This document shows, piece by piece, positions 1 to 8,459 of a stretch of DNA of 64,000 bases; positions within the stretch are counted from its first letter, which is position 1; every line of letters starts with the position of its first letter. The notes under the pieces were generated by a model. The model worked only from the letters and a program-made list of their open reading frames with translations. It ran no database searches and had not been told where the DNA came from. The position numbers were made by a program, and so were the translations under genes. This stretch comes from Plastoroseomonas hellenica (GTDB lineage Bacteria; Pseudomonadota; Alphaproteobacteria; Acetobacterales; Acetobacteraceae), in the NCBI RefSeq assembly GCF_018129085.1, contig NZ_JAAGBB010000005.1, positions 124,001 to 188,000 on the forward strand, written 5' to 3'.

Positions 1-1
1 G

Positions 2-403
2 ACCGACGTCATTGCCGGCAATGTCTCGATGGCGCTGGAGACCGCGGCCGCGGTCCTGCTGCATCTGCAGGCGGGACGGCTGCGCGCGCTCGCCGCCGGC
101 AGCGCGGCGCGGCTCGCGGGCCTGCCGGAGCTGCCGACCCTCGGTGAGCAGGGCTTCCCGGGGCTGACCGCGGTCACCTGGCTGATGGCGATCTACCCGG
201 CCGGCGTGGCGGCTTCGGTGCTGGAGGCGACGCATGCCGCGATCACGCGCACCATGCGCGTGCCGGAGGTGGAGCAGCGTCTGGTCGCGATCGGCACCGT
301 GCCGCGCTACAGCGCGAGCCCGGCGGAAGCCCAGGCCTATATGCGCGAGGAATTCACCCGCTGGGGCGCGATCGTGCGGCGCAGCGGCGTGGTGCTCGAA
401 TGA
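2..403 (+). CDS. Bug-family tripartite tricarboxylate receptor, C-terminal part
   Basis: The reading frame is open from the window edge, so this is only the last 133 codons or so of a protein that is usually about 320 residues. The part seen contains the motif GRLRALAAGSAAR followed by a LPTLGEQGF stretch, the conserved C-terminal signature of Bug/TctC periplasmic solute-binding proteins; compare the same motif in the three complete copies in this window. Such proteins bind small carboxylates in the periplasm and hand them to a TctAB-type transporter. The ligand cannot be told. A stem-loop follows the stop codon by a few bases. Confidence 0.85.
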   Translation, partial: TDVIAGNVSMALETAAAVLLHLQAGRLRALAAGSAARLAGLPELPTLGEQGFPGLTAVTWLMAIYPAGVAASVLEATHAAITRTMRVPEVEQRLVAIGTVPRYSASPAEAQAYMREEFTRWGAIVRRSGVVLE

Positions 404-409
404 TGGAAC

Positions 410-449
410 GGGCCGGTTCTCCGACCGGCCCGAGGCCGCGAATGCGGCC
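410..449. repeat. REP-like double hairpin, copy 1
   Basis: Two adjacent perfect stem-loops lie just after the Bug stop codon. The first is GGGCCGGT/ACCGGCCC (410-417 and 424-431, six-base loop). The second is GGCCGC/GCGGCC around a GAAT loop (434-449). The second hairpin and its flanks recur at 6075-6092. No T-tract follows, so it is a dispersed extragenic palindrome that may also serve as a transcript end. Confidence 0.65.
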
Positions 450-514
450 CGCGCGGAGTCGCGCGCAAGCCAAGCCGGCGGATGCCGGCGCCGGCGCCTG
501 AGGGTGATAAAACT

Positions 515-1426
515 TCACATTGCAGCAGTCGCGACGGATGCCATGGACTGCTCCGTGTCGCGGCCCTCCCGCATCAGCCAGCCGATGAAGGCGTCGACCA
601 GCGGCGTGCGCGCGGCGGCATTGGCGAAGTAGCGCCGCTGCCGGGCGGCGAGCGTGCCGAAGGGCGCGCAGAGTCTGCCGGCGGCGATGTCGTCGGTGGT
701 CAGGAAGGCCGGCACCAGCACGACGCCGAGGCCCTCGGCCGCCGCCTGCAGCGCGAAATACATCTGCTCGAACTGCAGCGTGCCGGCGGGGCGGAGATCC
801 GGCACGCCGGCGGCTTCCAGCCATTCCGGCCAGGAATAGGGCTGCGTCGCATAGGCGATCAGGGTGCAGGCGGCGAGATCGCGCGGCGATCGCAGCCGGT
901 CGCCTTCGGCCAGGTCGGCGTGGCAGACGGGGCGGATGATCTCGGTCATGAAGGCCTCCGACACCGCCGCCGCGAGCGGCGCATCGGCGCCGCGGATCGC
1001 GATGTCGTAGCCGCCGTCGAAGACGACGGGCGCGAGCGAGGTCGTCATCCGGACCTCGATCCCCGGATGCGCCCGCTGAAAACCGGAGAGGCGCGGGATC
1101 AGCCAGCGCATGGTGAAGGTCGGCGGCGCATTGACGTGCAGCGCGGTCGGCGCCGCCTGGTCGCGCGCATGCAGGGAGGCGAGCGCGATGCGGTCGAGCG
1201 CCGCCGTCGCTTCCGCGAGATAGCCGCGCCCGACCTCGGTCAGGATGAGCTGCGCCGGCCGGCGCAGGAACAGCGCGGTGCCGAGCCAGGCCTCGAGCTG
1301 CGCGACCTGGCGGCTGATCGCGCCATGCGTCACGCCGAGCTCCGCCGCGGCCTTGGTCAGGCTCTCATGCCGGCCCGCGGCCTCGAAGGCGCGGATGGCG
1401 TTCAGCGGCGGAAGACGGCGGCTCAT
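515..1426 (-). CDS. LysR-family regulator (GcvA-like)
   Basis: A DNA-binding transcription regulator of 303 residues. The N-terminus carries the LysR winged helix-turn-helix (LPPLNAIRAFEAAGRHES, then AAAELGVTHGAISRQV), followed by a periplasmic-binding-like effector domain from about residue 90. The PLNAIRAFEAAGRHESLTKAA pattern is the GcvA/AmpR subgroup. I chose the ATG at 1426, which matches the usual MSRRLPPL start; an upstream in-frame ATG at 1561 would add 45 residues with no family similarity. It is last in a minus-strand run after the GNAT gene. Its target is unknown. Confidence 0.88.
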   Translation of the reverse strand: MSRRLPPLNAIRAFEAAGRHESLTKAAAELGVTHGAISRQVAQLEAWLGTALFLRRPAQLILTEVGRGYLAEATAALDRIALASLHARDQAAPTALHVNAPPTFTMRWLIPRLSGFQRAHPGIEVRMTTSLAPVVFDGGYDIAIRGADAPLAAAVSEAFMTEIIRPVCHADLAEGDRLRSPRDLAACTLIAYATQPYSWPEWLEAAGVPDLRPAGTLQFEQMYFALQAAAEGLGVVLVPAFLTTDDIAAGRLCAPFGTLAARQRRYFANAAARTPLVDAFIGWLMREGRDTEQSMASVATAAM

Positions 1427-1481
1427 GCGATCGGCCCTCGGGCGATGCGGGGAGCGCCCCGAGCCGAAGCGGACCTGCGCA

Positions 1482-1928
1482 TCATTCCAGGCTCTTGCGA
1501 AGATACACGCGGGCATGGCCTGGCAGGTTGAACGCGACGCGGCCGAACTCCTCATAGCCATGTCGCCGGTAGAAACCAGGAGCCTGGAAGCTGCTGGTCT
1601 CTACCACAGCCCGTTTGCAGCCGCGCCTCCTGGCCTCCCGCTCGACGGCCGAGAGGAGCCGCTCTCCCTGTGATCGGCCTCGGATCTCCTCCGGCAGATA
1701 GAACATGTCGAGAAACAGCAGGCCGAGTTCGGTTCGACCCCAGAGGCCGCCCAGCACCTTGCCTGTTTCGGGATCAGACAAGCTGGCCCCGATCGGCGTT
1801 CGGTCGGCTATTCCGGTCTTCTCGATATTGTAGCGATAGAGGGCAGACCCTGCTTCCGCCTTCGCCGCCTGATCCGGCGTGTCGAGCAGCGTCAGAATGA
1901 ATTCCTTGCTCCTCTTGCCCGCCTGCAT
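1482..1928 (-). CDS. GNAT-family N-acetyltransferase
   Basis: A 148-residue protein with the GNAT fold. The acetyl-CoA pyrophosphate loop is seen around residues 86-92 as RGRSQGERL (the R/Q-x-x-G-x-G/A motif). The C-terminal FYRRHGYEEFGRV is the usual beta6-alpha4 region. The acyl acceptor is unknown. It starts 18 bases after the TPR gene stop on the same strand and is probably co-transcribed with it. Confidence 0.85.
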   Translation of the reverse strand: MQAGKRSKEFILTLLDTPDQAAKAEAGSALYRYNIEKTGIADRTPIGASLSDPETGKVLGGLWGRTELGLLFLDMFYLPEEIRGRSQGERLLSAVEREARRRGCKRAVVETSSFQAPGFYRRHGYEEFGRVAFNLPGHARVYLRKSLE

Positions 1929-1946
1929 CCGCTTTCTCCTGTCGAC

Positions 1947-3404
1947 CTACTCCCCGAATATCATCGCGAACGTCACTGCGGCGCGGGGGTTGAGCCGTCC
2001 GGCCGCCGCGATGTCGGCCGCGGCGCCCGCCGCATCGCCCGCCCGGTCGCGGACCCGCGCGCGTGCCAGCAGCGCCAACTCGTCCTCCGCGTCGCGCCTG
2101 AGCGCCTCCTCGGCGTCGGCGAGCGCCGGCGCGGCATCGCCGCGGCCGAGGCGCATCATCGCCCGCGCCGCATGCGGCCAGGCATTCGCCGCCGGCGCGA
2201 GCTCGGCCGCGCGATCGCAATCCGCCATGCCGGCCTCATCGCCCGCGCGCAGGCGTAGGACGCAGCGGAGGCCAAGGCCCCGCGGCTGCGCCGGGTTGCG
2301 CGCCAGCGCCTGGTCCAGGTCGCTCGAGGCTTGTCCGGAATCGCCGCGCAGCAGATGCGCGACGGCGCGGTCGACCAGCAGCAGCGCATCCGCCGGCCGC
2401 AGCCAGATTGCCGTGTCGAGATCCGCGAGCGCCGGATCGAAGCGACCCTGACGGAGATGGACGGCGCCGCGATGGCGCAAGGCCCAGACGCTATCGGGCG
2501 CCAGGCGCAGCGCCTCGTCGAGATCCGCGAGCGCCTGATCGTCATCGCGCCGCTGGTGGTGCAGCGCACCCCGGCTCGTGAGCGCGAAGGCGTTCCCCGG
2601 CTCCTGCGTGAGCGAGGCGTCGAGGTCGGCCAATGCCAGGTCGAACCGGCCCGCGCGGCGATGCACCTCGCCACGGCTCCGGAGCGCGAAGGGATCGTCC
2701 GGCCGCAGGCTGAGGGAGGCGTCGAGGTCGGCGAGCGCGGCGCGGAAGCGGCCCTGCCGCATATGCACCTCTCCGCGCGTCGCCAGCGCAAGGGCATCGC
2801 CGGGGTCGAGCAGGAGCGCCGCATCGAGATCGACGCGCGCCGCATCGAGGTGGCCCTGCACGCGGTGCACGTCGCCGCGGCCGATGAGGGCGATGACATT
2901 CTCAGGCTCCAGCCGGAGCGCGGCATCGAAATCGGTGAGGCTGGCCTCGAACCGACCAGCCACGCGATGCGCCTCGCCGCGATGCGCGAGAGCGGTGGCA
3001 TTCTGCGGCTCCAGCCGCAGCGCGGCGGTGTAGTCGGCGATCGCCTGATCGAGCCAGCCCCGCAGGACATAGGCGTCGCCGCGTCCGAGCAGCGGCTCGA
3101 CATTGCCCGGGTCGATCACGATGGCGGCGCTGAAGTCGCCGACCGCGGCGGCGTCGTCGCCTCGGGCCACATGGGCATTGGCCCGGTTGGTGAAGGCGAT
3201 GGCCCGGTTCACCCGCCGCTCGCGGTCACCGCGCGCGAGGATGGCGGTGCAGCCGCGGATGCTGCGTTCGGGATCCGCCTGCTGCGCGCAATCCGCCCAG
3301 TCGGGATCGAGCGGCTGCGCGGTCGCGGGCGCGCCGGCCAGCAGCAGCAGGCCGAGCGCCGCGGCCGTGGCGCGGGCAGGCCGGCGCGTGGCGTCAGCGA
3401 CCAT
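1947..3404 (-). CDS. Exported tetratricopeptide-repeat protein
   Basis: 485 residues from the ATG at 3404. Residues 1-28 form a signal peptide (basic MVADATRRPAR, hydrophobic LGLLLLAG, cleavage near ATAQ). After that come about a dozen TPR units of 34 residues with the pattern A..DF..AL.L.P.N..AL..RG. The repeats make it a likely periplasmic protein-protein interaction scaffold. The frame continues upstream of 3404, but the signal peptide fixes the start. The start overlaps the end of the DUF2252 gene by 11 bases, so the two genes are coupled. Confidence 0.85.
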   Translation of the reverse strand: MVADATRRPARATAAALGLLLLAGAPATAQPLDPDWADCAQQADPERSIRGCTAILARGDRERRVNRAIAFTNRANAHVARGDDAAAVGDFSAAIVIDPGNVEPLLGRGDAYVLRGWLDQAIADYTAALRLEPQNATALAHRGEAHRVAGRFEASLTDFDAALRLEPENVIALIGRGDVHRVQGHLDAARVDLDAALLLDPGDALALATRGEVHMRQGRFRAALADLDASLSLRPDDPFALRSRGEVHRRAGRFDLALADLDASLTQEPGNAFALTSRGALHHQRRDDDQALADLDEALRLAPDSVWALRHRGAVHLRQGRFDPALADLDTAIWLRPADALLLVDRAVAHLLRGDSGQASSDLDQALARNPAQPRGLGLRCVLRLRAGDEAGMADCDRAAELAPAANAWPHAARAMMRLGRGDAAPALADAEEALRRDAEDELALLARARVRDRAGDAAGAAADIAAAGRLNPRAAVTFAMIFGE

Positions 3405-4473
3405 GCCGTGCGAATTCCTTGTGCTCCCCGGCCACCTGTTCCGCCACCGCCTCGGCCGCCTCGCGCAGCCAGGCGGCGTCGCGGTTGCGCAGATCCTCCT
3501 CCAGCCCGGGCAGCCGGCGCCGGTCATCGGCGTGGCAGGCCGCGATCTCCCGCCCCATCAGCGCCAGCATCTCCCGCGACAGCAGCAGCTTCAGATCCAC
3601 CTCGTCCTTCACCTCGATCTTGCGGCTGTTCGGCGACAGGCGGCGCACCAGGATGTCGTCGAGGACACGGTATTGCGGATCGGTCGCGCGGTGGCGGCCG
3701 GCGGCGATCTCGCCGGTGCGGATCGCGGTGCCGCGCCGCGCATGGCACCGCGACCAGGCCGAGAGCAGCAGCGCCTTCGCCTCCCGCACCGCCGGCCCGC
3801 CGAGCCAGGTGCCATGGGCCACGAAGCGCGGCCGCCCGAGGCTGCCGGTGCCGGCCTGGCGCGGCGCGATGGTCAGCACCATGTCGGGATCGGGCATCGC
3901 GGCGCGCAGCGCGTTGCGGTAGCGCCGCCGCGCCCGCTGCGGCTCCAGCGCCTCGAGATCGCTCCAGAACTTCGCCCGCTTCGCCTCGGGCAGCACCACC
4001 GCCTCGCGCAGCCAGGCATGGTCGCGCTCCAGCACCACGGGGGCGGGATGGGCGAGGCCTTCCGCATAGCCGTCGCGGAGCGCTGCGCAGATCGCATCGG
4101 CGGTGGGGGCGCCGTCGCCGCGGGCCAGCAGGGCACTGACCGCGAGGCGGAGGATGTCGAGCGGCCAGGGCATGATCGCGGCGTCGTCGAAGTCGTTGGC
4201 GCCCCAGATCAGCCGCCCCTCGATATCGCGCCAGGTGCCGAAATTCTCCAGATGCGTGTCGCCGATCGAGAGCACCCGCGGCGCCTCGGCGATCTCCGGG
4301 CGGATCTCCAGGATGGTCTCCGCCCAGCGCCAATAGGTCGCGCGCAGGAAGGGGAAGGCGCCCTTGCGCATCTTGCGGTGCTTCTCCTCGAGGTCGGCCT
4401 CCACGAGGTCTTCCCCGAGCTGCGTCCGCATCCAGTTCTCATAGGCGCGGGCCGAGGCCCGGATCGATGTCAT
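3394..4473 (-). CDS. DUF2252-family protein
   Basis: 359 residues. The diagnostic motifs are a GDTHLENFGTW segment near residue 70 and a GANDFDDAAIMPWPLDILRL segment about 20 residues later. These define DUF2252, a family with a distant kinase-like (aminoglycoside-phosphotransferase-like) fold and no assigned reaction. The Asp-rich NDFDD would be the metal or nucleotide site by analogy. It heads the minus-strand unit DUF2252-TPR-GNAT-LysR. No substrate can be inferred from the neighbours. Confidence 0.8.
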   Translation of the reverse strand: MTSIRASARAYENWMRTQLGEDLVEADLEEKHRKMRKGAFPFLRATYWRWAETILEIRPEIAEAPRVLSIGDTHLENFGTWRDIEGRLIWGANDFDDAAIMPWPLDILRLAVSALLARGDGAPTADAICAALRDGYAEGLAHPAPVVLERDHAWLREAVVLPEAKRAKFWSDLEALEPQRARRRYRNALRAAMPDPDMVLTIAPRQAGTGSLGRPRFVAHGTWLGGPAVREAKALLLSAWSRCHARRGTAIRTGEIAAGRHRATDPQYRVLDDILVRRLSPNSRKIEVKDEVDLKLLLSREMLALMGREIAACHADDRRRLPGLEEDLRNRDAAWLREAAEAVAEQVAGEHKEFARHGR

Positions 4474-4698
4474 GACATGTTCCCATGAGCCGCGTCGCGG
4501 CAGGTCGGGCGGAAGCGTAACGCTTTGGCAACGCTACCTGTTCGCGCGCCGCCGGGGAATCCCGATCCATGTAACGGAACAGTGCGGGGATGCTTCATGC
4601 TCCTGACCGTGAAGATCGTGGGCGTCGCCGAGGAAGGTCAATCCTCGGACATGCACAAACGGACCGGCCAGACTGCGAAGGAGCGGGTCCCCGGCGGA

Positions 4699-5508
4699 TC
4701 ACCCCGCCAGGAAGCCGCCATCGGTGCAGAGGATGTGGCCCACGACGTAGCCCGCCTCCTCCGACAGCAGCCAGCAGACCGCGGCCGCGACCTCCTCCGG
4801 GTGGCCCATGCGGCGGAGCGGCAGCCCGGCCGCGACCTGGCGCATGTCGGCGATGCCGGAGGCCAGCATCATCTCCGTCACCACCCGCCCCGGCGCCACC
4901 GCGTTGATGCGCACGCCCTGCGGCGCATATTCCATCGCGGCCGAGCGGGTCAGCGCGATGGCCGCCGCCTTGGACGCGGCATAGAGCGCCAGGCCCGGAT
5001 TGGGGTTGCGCAACCCGCTGACGCTGGTGTTGTTCACGACCGCGCCGCCGCCGCCCGCCAGCAGCGCGGGGATCTGATGGCGCAGGCAATGGGCGAGGGC
5101 CCGCACATTGGTGTCGAACACCTGTGCATAGACCGCGTCCGTCTGCTCGGCGATCGGGGCGCGGCGCTCCTGGAAGCCCGCATTGTTGAAGACCGCGTCC
5201 AGCCGCCCGAAGCGCTGCAGCGTGGCCGCGACCAGCCGCCCGACCTCCGCATCCCGCGTCACGTCGGTCGCGACGAACAGGGCTTCGGCCCCCGCCGCGC
5301 GCAGCGCCGCCGCCGCGGCCTCCCCCGCTGCCTGGCGCCGGCCGGCGATGACGACGGCGGCGGCCCCTTCCTGCGCCATCCGGATCGCGGCTGCGCGCCC
5401 GATGCCGCTGGCACCGCCGGTCACCAGGCAGATCTTCCCCGCCAGCCTGCCGTTCGGCCGCGATACCGGCACCGGACCGGCGAGGTCCGTGAGCGCGACC
5501 TCAACCAT
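4699..5508 (-). CDS. SDR-family oxidoreductase
   Basis: Classical short-chain dehydrogenase of about 269 residues from the ATG at 5508. It has the Rossmann motif TGGASGIGRA near residue 30, NNAG at about 110, and the catalytic YAASK pair near 170, with an upstream Ser in NNTSVSG. It ends with the usual CTDGGFLAG. It is an NAD(P)-dependent alcohol/ketone oxidoreductase with unknown substrate. The start overlaps the MarR stop by 8 bases, so it is translated from the marR message and lies behind the MarR operator. Confidence 0.9.
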   Translation of the reverse strand: MVEVALTDLAGPVPVSRPNGRLAGKICLVTGGASGIGRAAAIRMAQEGAAAVVIAGRRQAAGEAAAAALRAAGAEALFVATDVTRDAEVGRLVAATLQRFGRLDAVFNNAGFQERRAPIAEQTDAVYAQVFDTNVRALAHCLRHQIPALLAGGGGAVVNNTSVSGLRNPNPGLALYAASKAAAIALTRSAAMEYAPQGVRINAVAPGRVVTEMMLASGIADMRQVAAGLPLRRMGHPEEVAAAVCWLLSEEAGYVVGHILCTDGGFLAG

Positions 5509-5953
5509 CCGCCCGACTCGCCGCGAGCGCGCCGGCATAGGCAGCGAGGCTGTCGGCGAGGCCGCCGCGCGCCTGCGGGCGCATCCGCGCCAACGCCGCC
5601 GCGACCTGGTCCCGCGCGAAGGCGTCGATGCGGGCGAGGGTCGCCCGGCCCCGCGGCGTCAAGGACAGCAGCTTGGCGCGCCCGTCCTGCTCGCTGACAC
5701 CCTCCCGCAGCTCGCCGGCCTCCACGAGCTTGCGCAGCATCCGGCTGACGCTGGATTTCTCGAGGAGCAGGACCTCGCAGAGTTCGGTCGCCGTCATCGC
5801 GCCGCGGCCTCCTATCTCGACCAGGGCATGCACGGCCGAAGGCGGCAGATCGGTGCCCGCCAGGGTCGGCCGCAGGAAGCCGAGCTCCCGCACCAGCCGG
5901 CGGGAGGCATCGCGGATGCGGCCGATCTCGGCGTCGCCCCTGCGTGGCGTCAT
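5501..5953 (-). CDS. MarR-family transcriptional regulator
   Basis: 150 residues from the ATG at 5953. A central winged helix shows as MTATELCEVLLLEKSSVSRMLRKLVEAGEL, followed by the wing residues SEQDGRAKLLSLTPRG, which are typical of MarR dimers. It directly precedes and overlaps the SDR gene. A 25-bp near-perfect palindrome lies 15 bases upstream of the start. The simplest reading is a ligand-responsive repressor of its own marR-SDR operon. Confidence 0.88.
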   Translation of the reverse strand: MTPRRGDAEIGRIRDASRRLVRELGFLRPTLAGTDLPPSAVHALVEIGGRGAMTATELCEVLLLEKSSVSRMLRKLVEAGELREGVSEQDGRAKLLSLTPRGRATLARIDAFARDQVAAALARMRPQARGGLADSLAAYAGALAASRADG

Positions 5954-5967
5954 GAGCGGGTGCGGCC

Positions 5968-5992
5968 ATATGGTTGTATGATGCAACCATAT
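5968..5992. promoter_or_regulatory. MarR operator candidate
   Basis: A 25-bp palindrome centred on base 5980 with arms ATATGGTTGTAT and ATGCAACCATAT, 11 of 12 positions symmetrical. It sits immediately upstream of the marR start. TGGTTG-N7-CAACCA is a common MarR-type site, so autoregulation is the likely role. Confidence 0.7.
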
Positions 5993-6052
5993 CCCGCGCT
6001 TCCAGGCCGCGCAAGCGCCGGGGTGAAGCCCGTCGGCGCGCCCCATACCAAC

Positions 6053-6092
6053 GGACCGGTCGCTTGACCGGTCCGAGGCCGCGAATGCGGCC
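6053..6092. repeat. REP-like double hairpin, copy 2
   Basis: Same layout as the element at 410. A first hairpin GGACCGGT/ACCGGTCC (6053-6060, 6067-6074) is followed by GGCCGC-GAAT-GCGGCC (6077-6092) with identical GAG and CCCGC flanks. A third hairpin, CCGGCG/CGCCGG, follows near 6103-6117. It fills the gap between the marR promoter and the end of the TPR gene. Confidence 0.65.
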
Positions 6093-6128
6093 CGCCGGTA
6101 GTCCGGCGTCACGCCGGAGGCGCTGGTA

Positions 6129-7745
6129 TCAGTTGCGCGCGAGATAGGCGCGCGCGGTCGCGATCTCCGCGCGCTCCGAGTCGGCCTGCGCGGCGATCTC
6201 CAGCAGCAGGCGGTAGGCGTCGCGCGCCGCCGCGGCATCGCCGGCCAGCTCGGCCGCCCGCGCGGTGCCGTGGACGGCACGGAAGCGGCGCGGTTCCGTC
6301 TGCTGCACGGCCAGGTATTCGCGCTGCGCCGCCGCGTGCTGCCCGGCTTCCAGCAGCGCCTCCGCCAGCAGCTCGCGCACCGGGGCCAGCGGGCCCGGCG
6401 TGATGACATGCTTCTCCGTGCGTCCTTCCCGCTCCGCGGCGGCGCGCAGCGCGGCGAGGCCCTCCTCCCGCTGGCCGCCGGCGAAGGTGGCCCAGGCCGC
6501 GGCTGCCTGGCGCTGGATGTCGACCTGCTCCGCCCAATAGGCGTCGCGCCCCTGCAGCGCCGCGGCGATGCGCGTCAGCGCCTCGATATCCGCCGCACTC
6601 TCCTGCGGCCGGCCGGCGCGGGCGAGGCCGAGGGCGCGCGCGAAATAGGTCAGCGCATCGGCATAGGGGAAGCTGGTCTCCCCCGGGGACAGCGCCGCCG
6701 CTTCCGTCCAGGCCCCGCGCTCCAGCACGTAGCGCGCGGGCATGGCGGCCATCGCGAAGGCATGCGCGTTGCGCGGCGGGGCTTCGGCGCGGGCGCGGCC
6801 GGCATCGTCGATGGTGCGCCGTGCCGCCCGGTCCTGCCCCATCTGGAGGTAGGCATAGACCATGTAGTCGAGCGCATGCAGTTCGCCATCCGGGTCGCCG
6901 GCCGTGATCGCGCGGTCGGCCGAGCGGCGGTTGGTCTCGACCGATGATTCCCACCGCCCGACGCGGGTGAAGATGTGGGACGGCATGTGCAGCGCATGCG
7001 GCGCATCGGCGGCCAGGCCGGCATAGCGCTCGGCGGCGCGGATGCCGCGCGCGGCGAGCGGCGGATAGTCGTAGAGGTGGATCAGGTAGTGGACGATGCC
7101 GGGATGCTCCGGCTGGCGCTGCCATTCGCGTTCCAGGATCTCCGCGCCGCGAAGCTGGTCCGCATAGGTCTTGTCGCCGGGCGAGGCGGCGACGCCGAGG
7201 ATCAGCGCGTACTGGATCGCCGCCTCGGTATCGTCGGGGTAGCGCTGGTGCAGCTGCGCCATGGCGTCGCGATAGGCGGCGAGGCGCGTGCGGTGCTGCG
7301 CCAGGTCGTCGCCGGCGAAGACCAGCGCCAGCGCCTCGACATAGGCCGCCTCCCGCGCGTTGCGCGGGCCGAGGCGCTGCGCCTCCTCCAGCAGAGCGCG
7401 CCCGGCACGGAGATTGGCCGGTGCCGGCGGGCTGTAGGGGTTGGTGAGCAGGCTCAGCGCCTCGCCCCAATGGGTCATGGTGCAGCCGGGATCGGCGCGG
7501 CGCGCCTCACGGAAGGCCTCGCCCGAGGCCTGGTACCAGAAGGAATGCTGCAGCAGCATGCCGCGGTCGAAGGTGGCCTGCGCCTGTGCGTCGCAGGCGA
7601 CCGGGAAGCTGACGCGGCCGAGGACGGCAGCGGGCGCGTGGTCCGCATGCCCCGCATGGCCGGCGCCCTGGCTGCGGGCGGCATGGGGCGTGAGCGTGAG
7701 GAGCAGGGCGCAGGCAAGACTCGCGGTGGCGCGATGGTCGACCAT
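6129..7745 (-). CDS. Exported TPR-domain protein
   Basis: 538 residues from the ATG at 7745. The first 28 residues are a signal peptide (SLACALLLTLTPHAARSQ), followed by a His-rich GHAGHADHAP stretch and then helical repeats. The LLQHSFWYQASGEAFREARRADPGCTMTHWGEA region is characteristic of a family of secreted TPR proteins found in many soil proteobacteria. No enzymatic motif is visible. The His-rich segment might bind metal, which is inference. An in-frame upstream ATG at 7829 lacks a signal peptide. Confidence 0.78.
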   Translation of the reverse strand: MVDHRATASLACALLLTLTPHAARSQGAGHAGHADHAPAAVLGRVSFPVACDAQAQATFDRGMLLQHSFWYQASGEAFREARRADPGCTMTHWGEALSLLTNPYSPPAPANLRAGRALLEEAQRLGPRNAREAAYVEALALVFAGDDLAQHRTRLAAYRDAMAQLHQRYPDDTEAAIQYALILGVAASPGDKTYADQLRGAEILEREWQRQPEHPGIVHYLIHLYDYPPLAARGIRAAERYAGLAADAPHALHMPSHIFTRVGRWESSVETNRRSADRAITAGDPDGELHALDYMVYAYLQMGQDRAARRTIDDAGRARAEAPPRNAHAFAMAAMPARYVLERGAWTEAAALSPGETSFPYADALTYFARALGLARAGRPQESAADIEALTRIAAALQGRDAYWAEQVDIQRQAAAAWATFAGGQREEGLAALRAAAEREGRTEKHVITPGPLAPVRELLAEALLEAGQHAAAQREYLAVQQTEPRRFRAVHGTARAAELAGDAAAARDAYRLLLEIAAQADSERAEIATARAYLARN

Positions 7746-7957
7746 GGGCTTCCTCCCTGAGTCGGTCCTTGCCGGCGAAGCGTGCGCTCGGTTTCCTGCA
7801 GGGCAAGGCCGATGCGCCAGGATACCCAAGGCCGGGGTCGGGAACCCATGCGCGCTCGGGGCATGCCATGGCCGGCGGGAATGGCTGCGGCGCCGCTTGC
7901 CGGGCGCGCGGGCCTCGGATACCCCCGGTGCACCCCAGGGATGGCGGAGCGTGCGAT

Positions 7958-8443
7958 ATGCTGACGGTGCAGGAGGAAAGCCCCCGGCAGGAGGCGGTGG
8001 CGGCGCTGCTGCGGCAATCCGATGCGCTGGCGGCGGCGCTCTATCCCGGCGAGTACCGCCGGCCGCTGAACCCGGAGACCCTGGCCGCGCCCGGCATCCG
8101 CGTCTTCGTCGCCCGCACCGCCGAAGGTGCGGCCGCCGGATGCTGCGCCTTGTTCGAGGATGGGAAGGGAGGTGCTGAGCTGAAGCGCATGATCGTCGAT
8201 GCCGCCTGCCGGCAGCGCGGCGTCGGCGGCGCCCTGCTGCGCGCCGTGGAAGCGGCGGCCGTTGCGCATGGCATCCACGTGATCCGCATGGAGGTCGGCA
8301 TCCGCAACACCGACGGCCAGGCGCTCTATCGCCGCGCCGGCTATGCCGAGCGCGGGCCCTTCGGGCGCTATGCGCCGTCCCCGATCAGCCTGTTCTTCGA
8401 GAAGCGGCTGGCCGCGGAAGGCGATCCGCCCCAAGCCACCTGA
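7958..8443 (+). CDS. GNAT-family N-acetyltransferase
   Basis: 161 residues from the ATG at 7958, preferred because the upstream in-frame extension to 7769 is low-complexity. The acetyl-CoA loop is CRQRGVGGALL at about residues 87-97, and the C-terminal GQALYRRAGYAERGPFG is the standard GNAT beta6 motif. The PLNPETLAAPG segment suggests a small-metabolite acetylase of the YjgM/YhbS type. It is divergent from the exported TPR gene and converges on the LysR gene with a 16-base gap. Confidence 0.83.
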   Translation: MLTVQEESPRQEAVAALLRQSDALAAALYPGEYRRPLNPETLAAPGIRVFVARTAEGAAAGCCALFEDGKGGAELKRMIVDAACRQRGVGGALLRAVEAAAVAHGIHVIRMEVGIRNTDGQALYRRAGYAERGPFGRYAPSPISLFFEKRLAAEGDPPQAT

Positions 8444-8459
8444 CCGCGATCCGCTCTCA

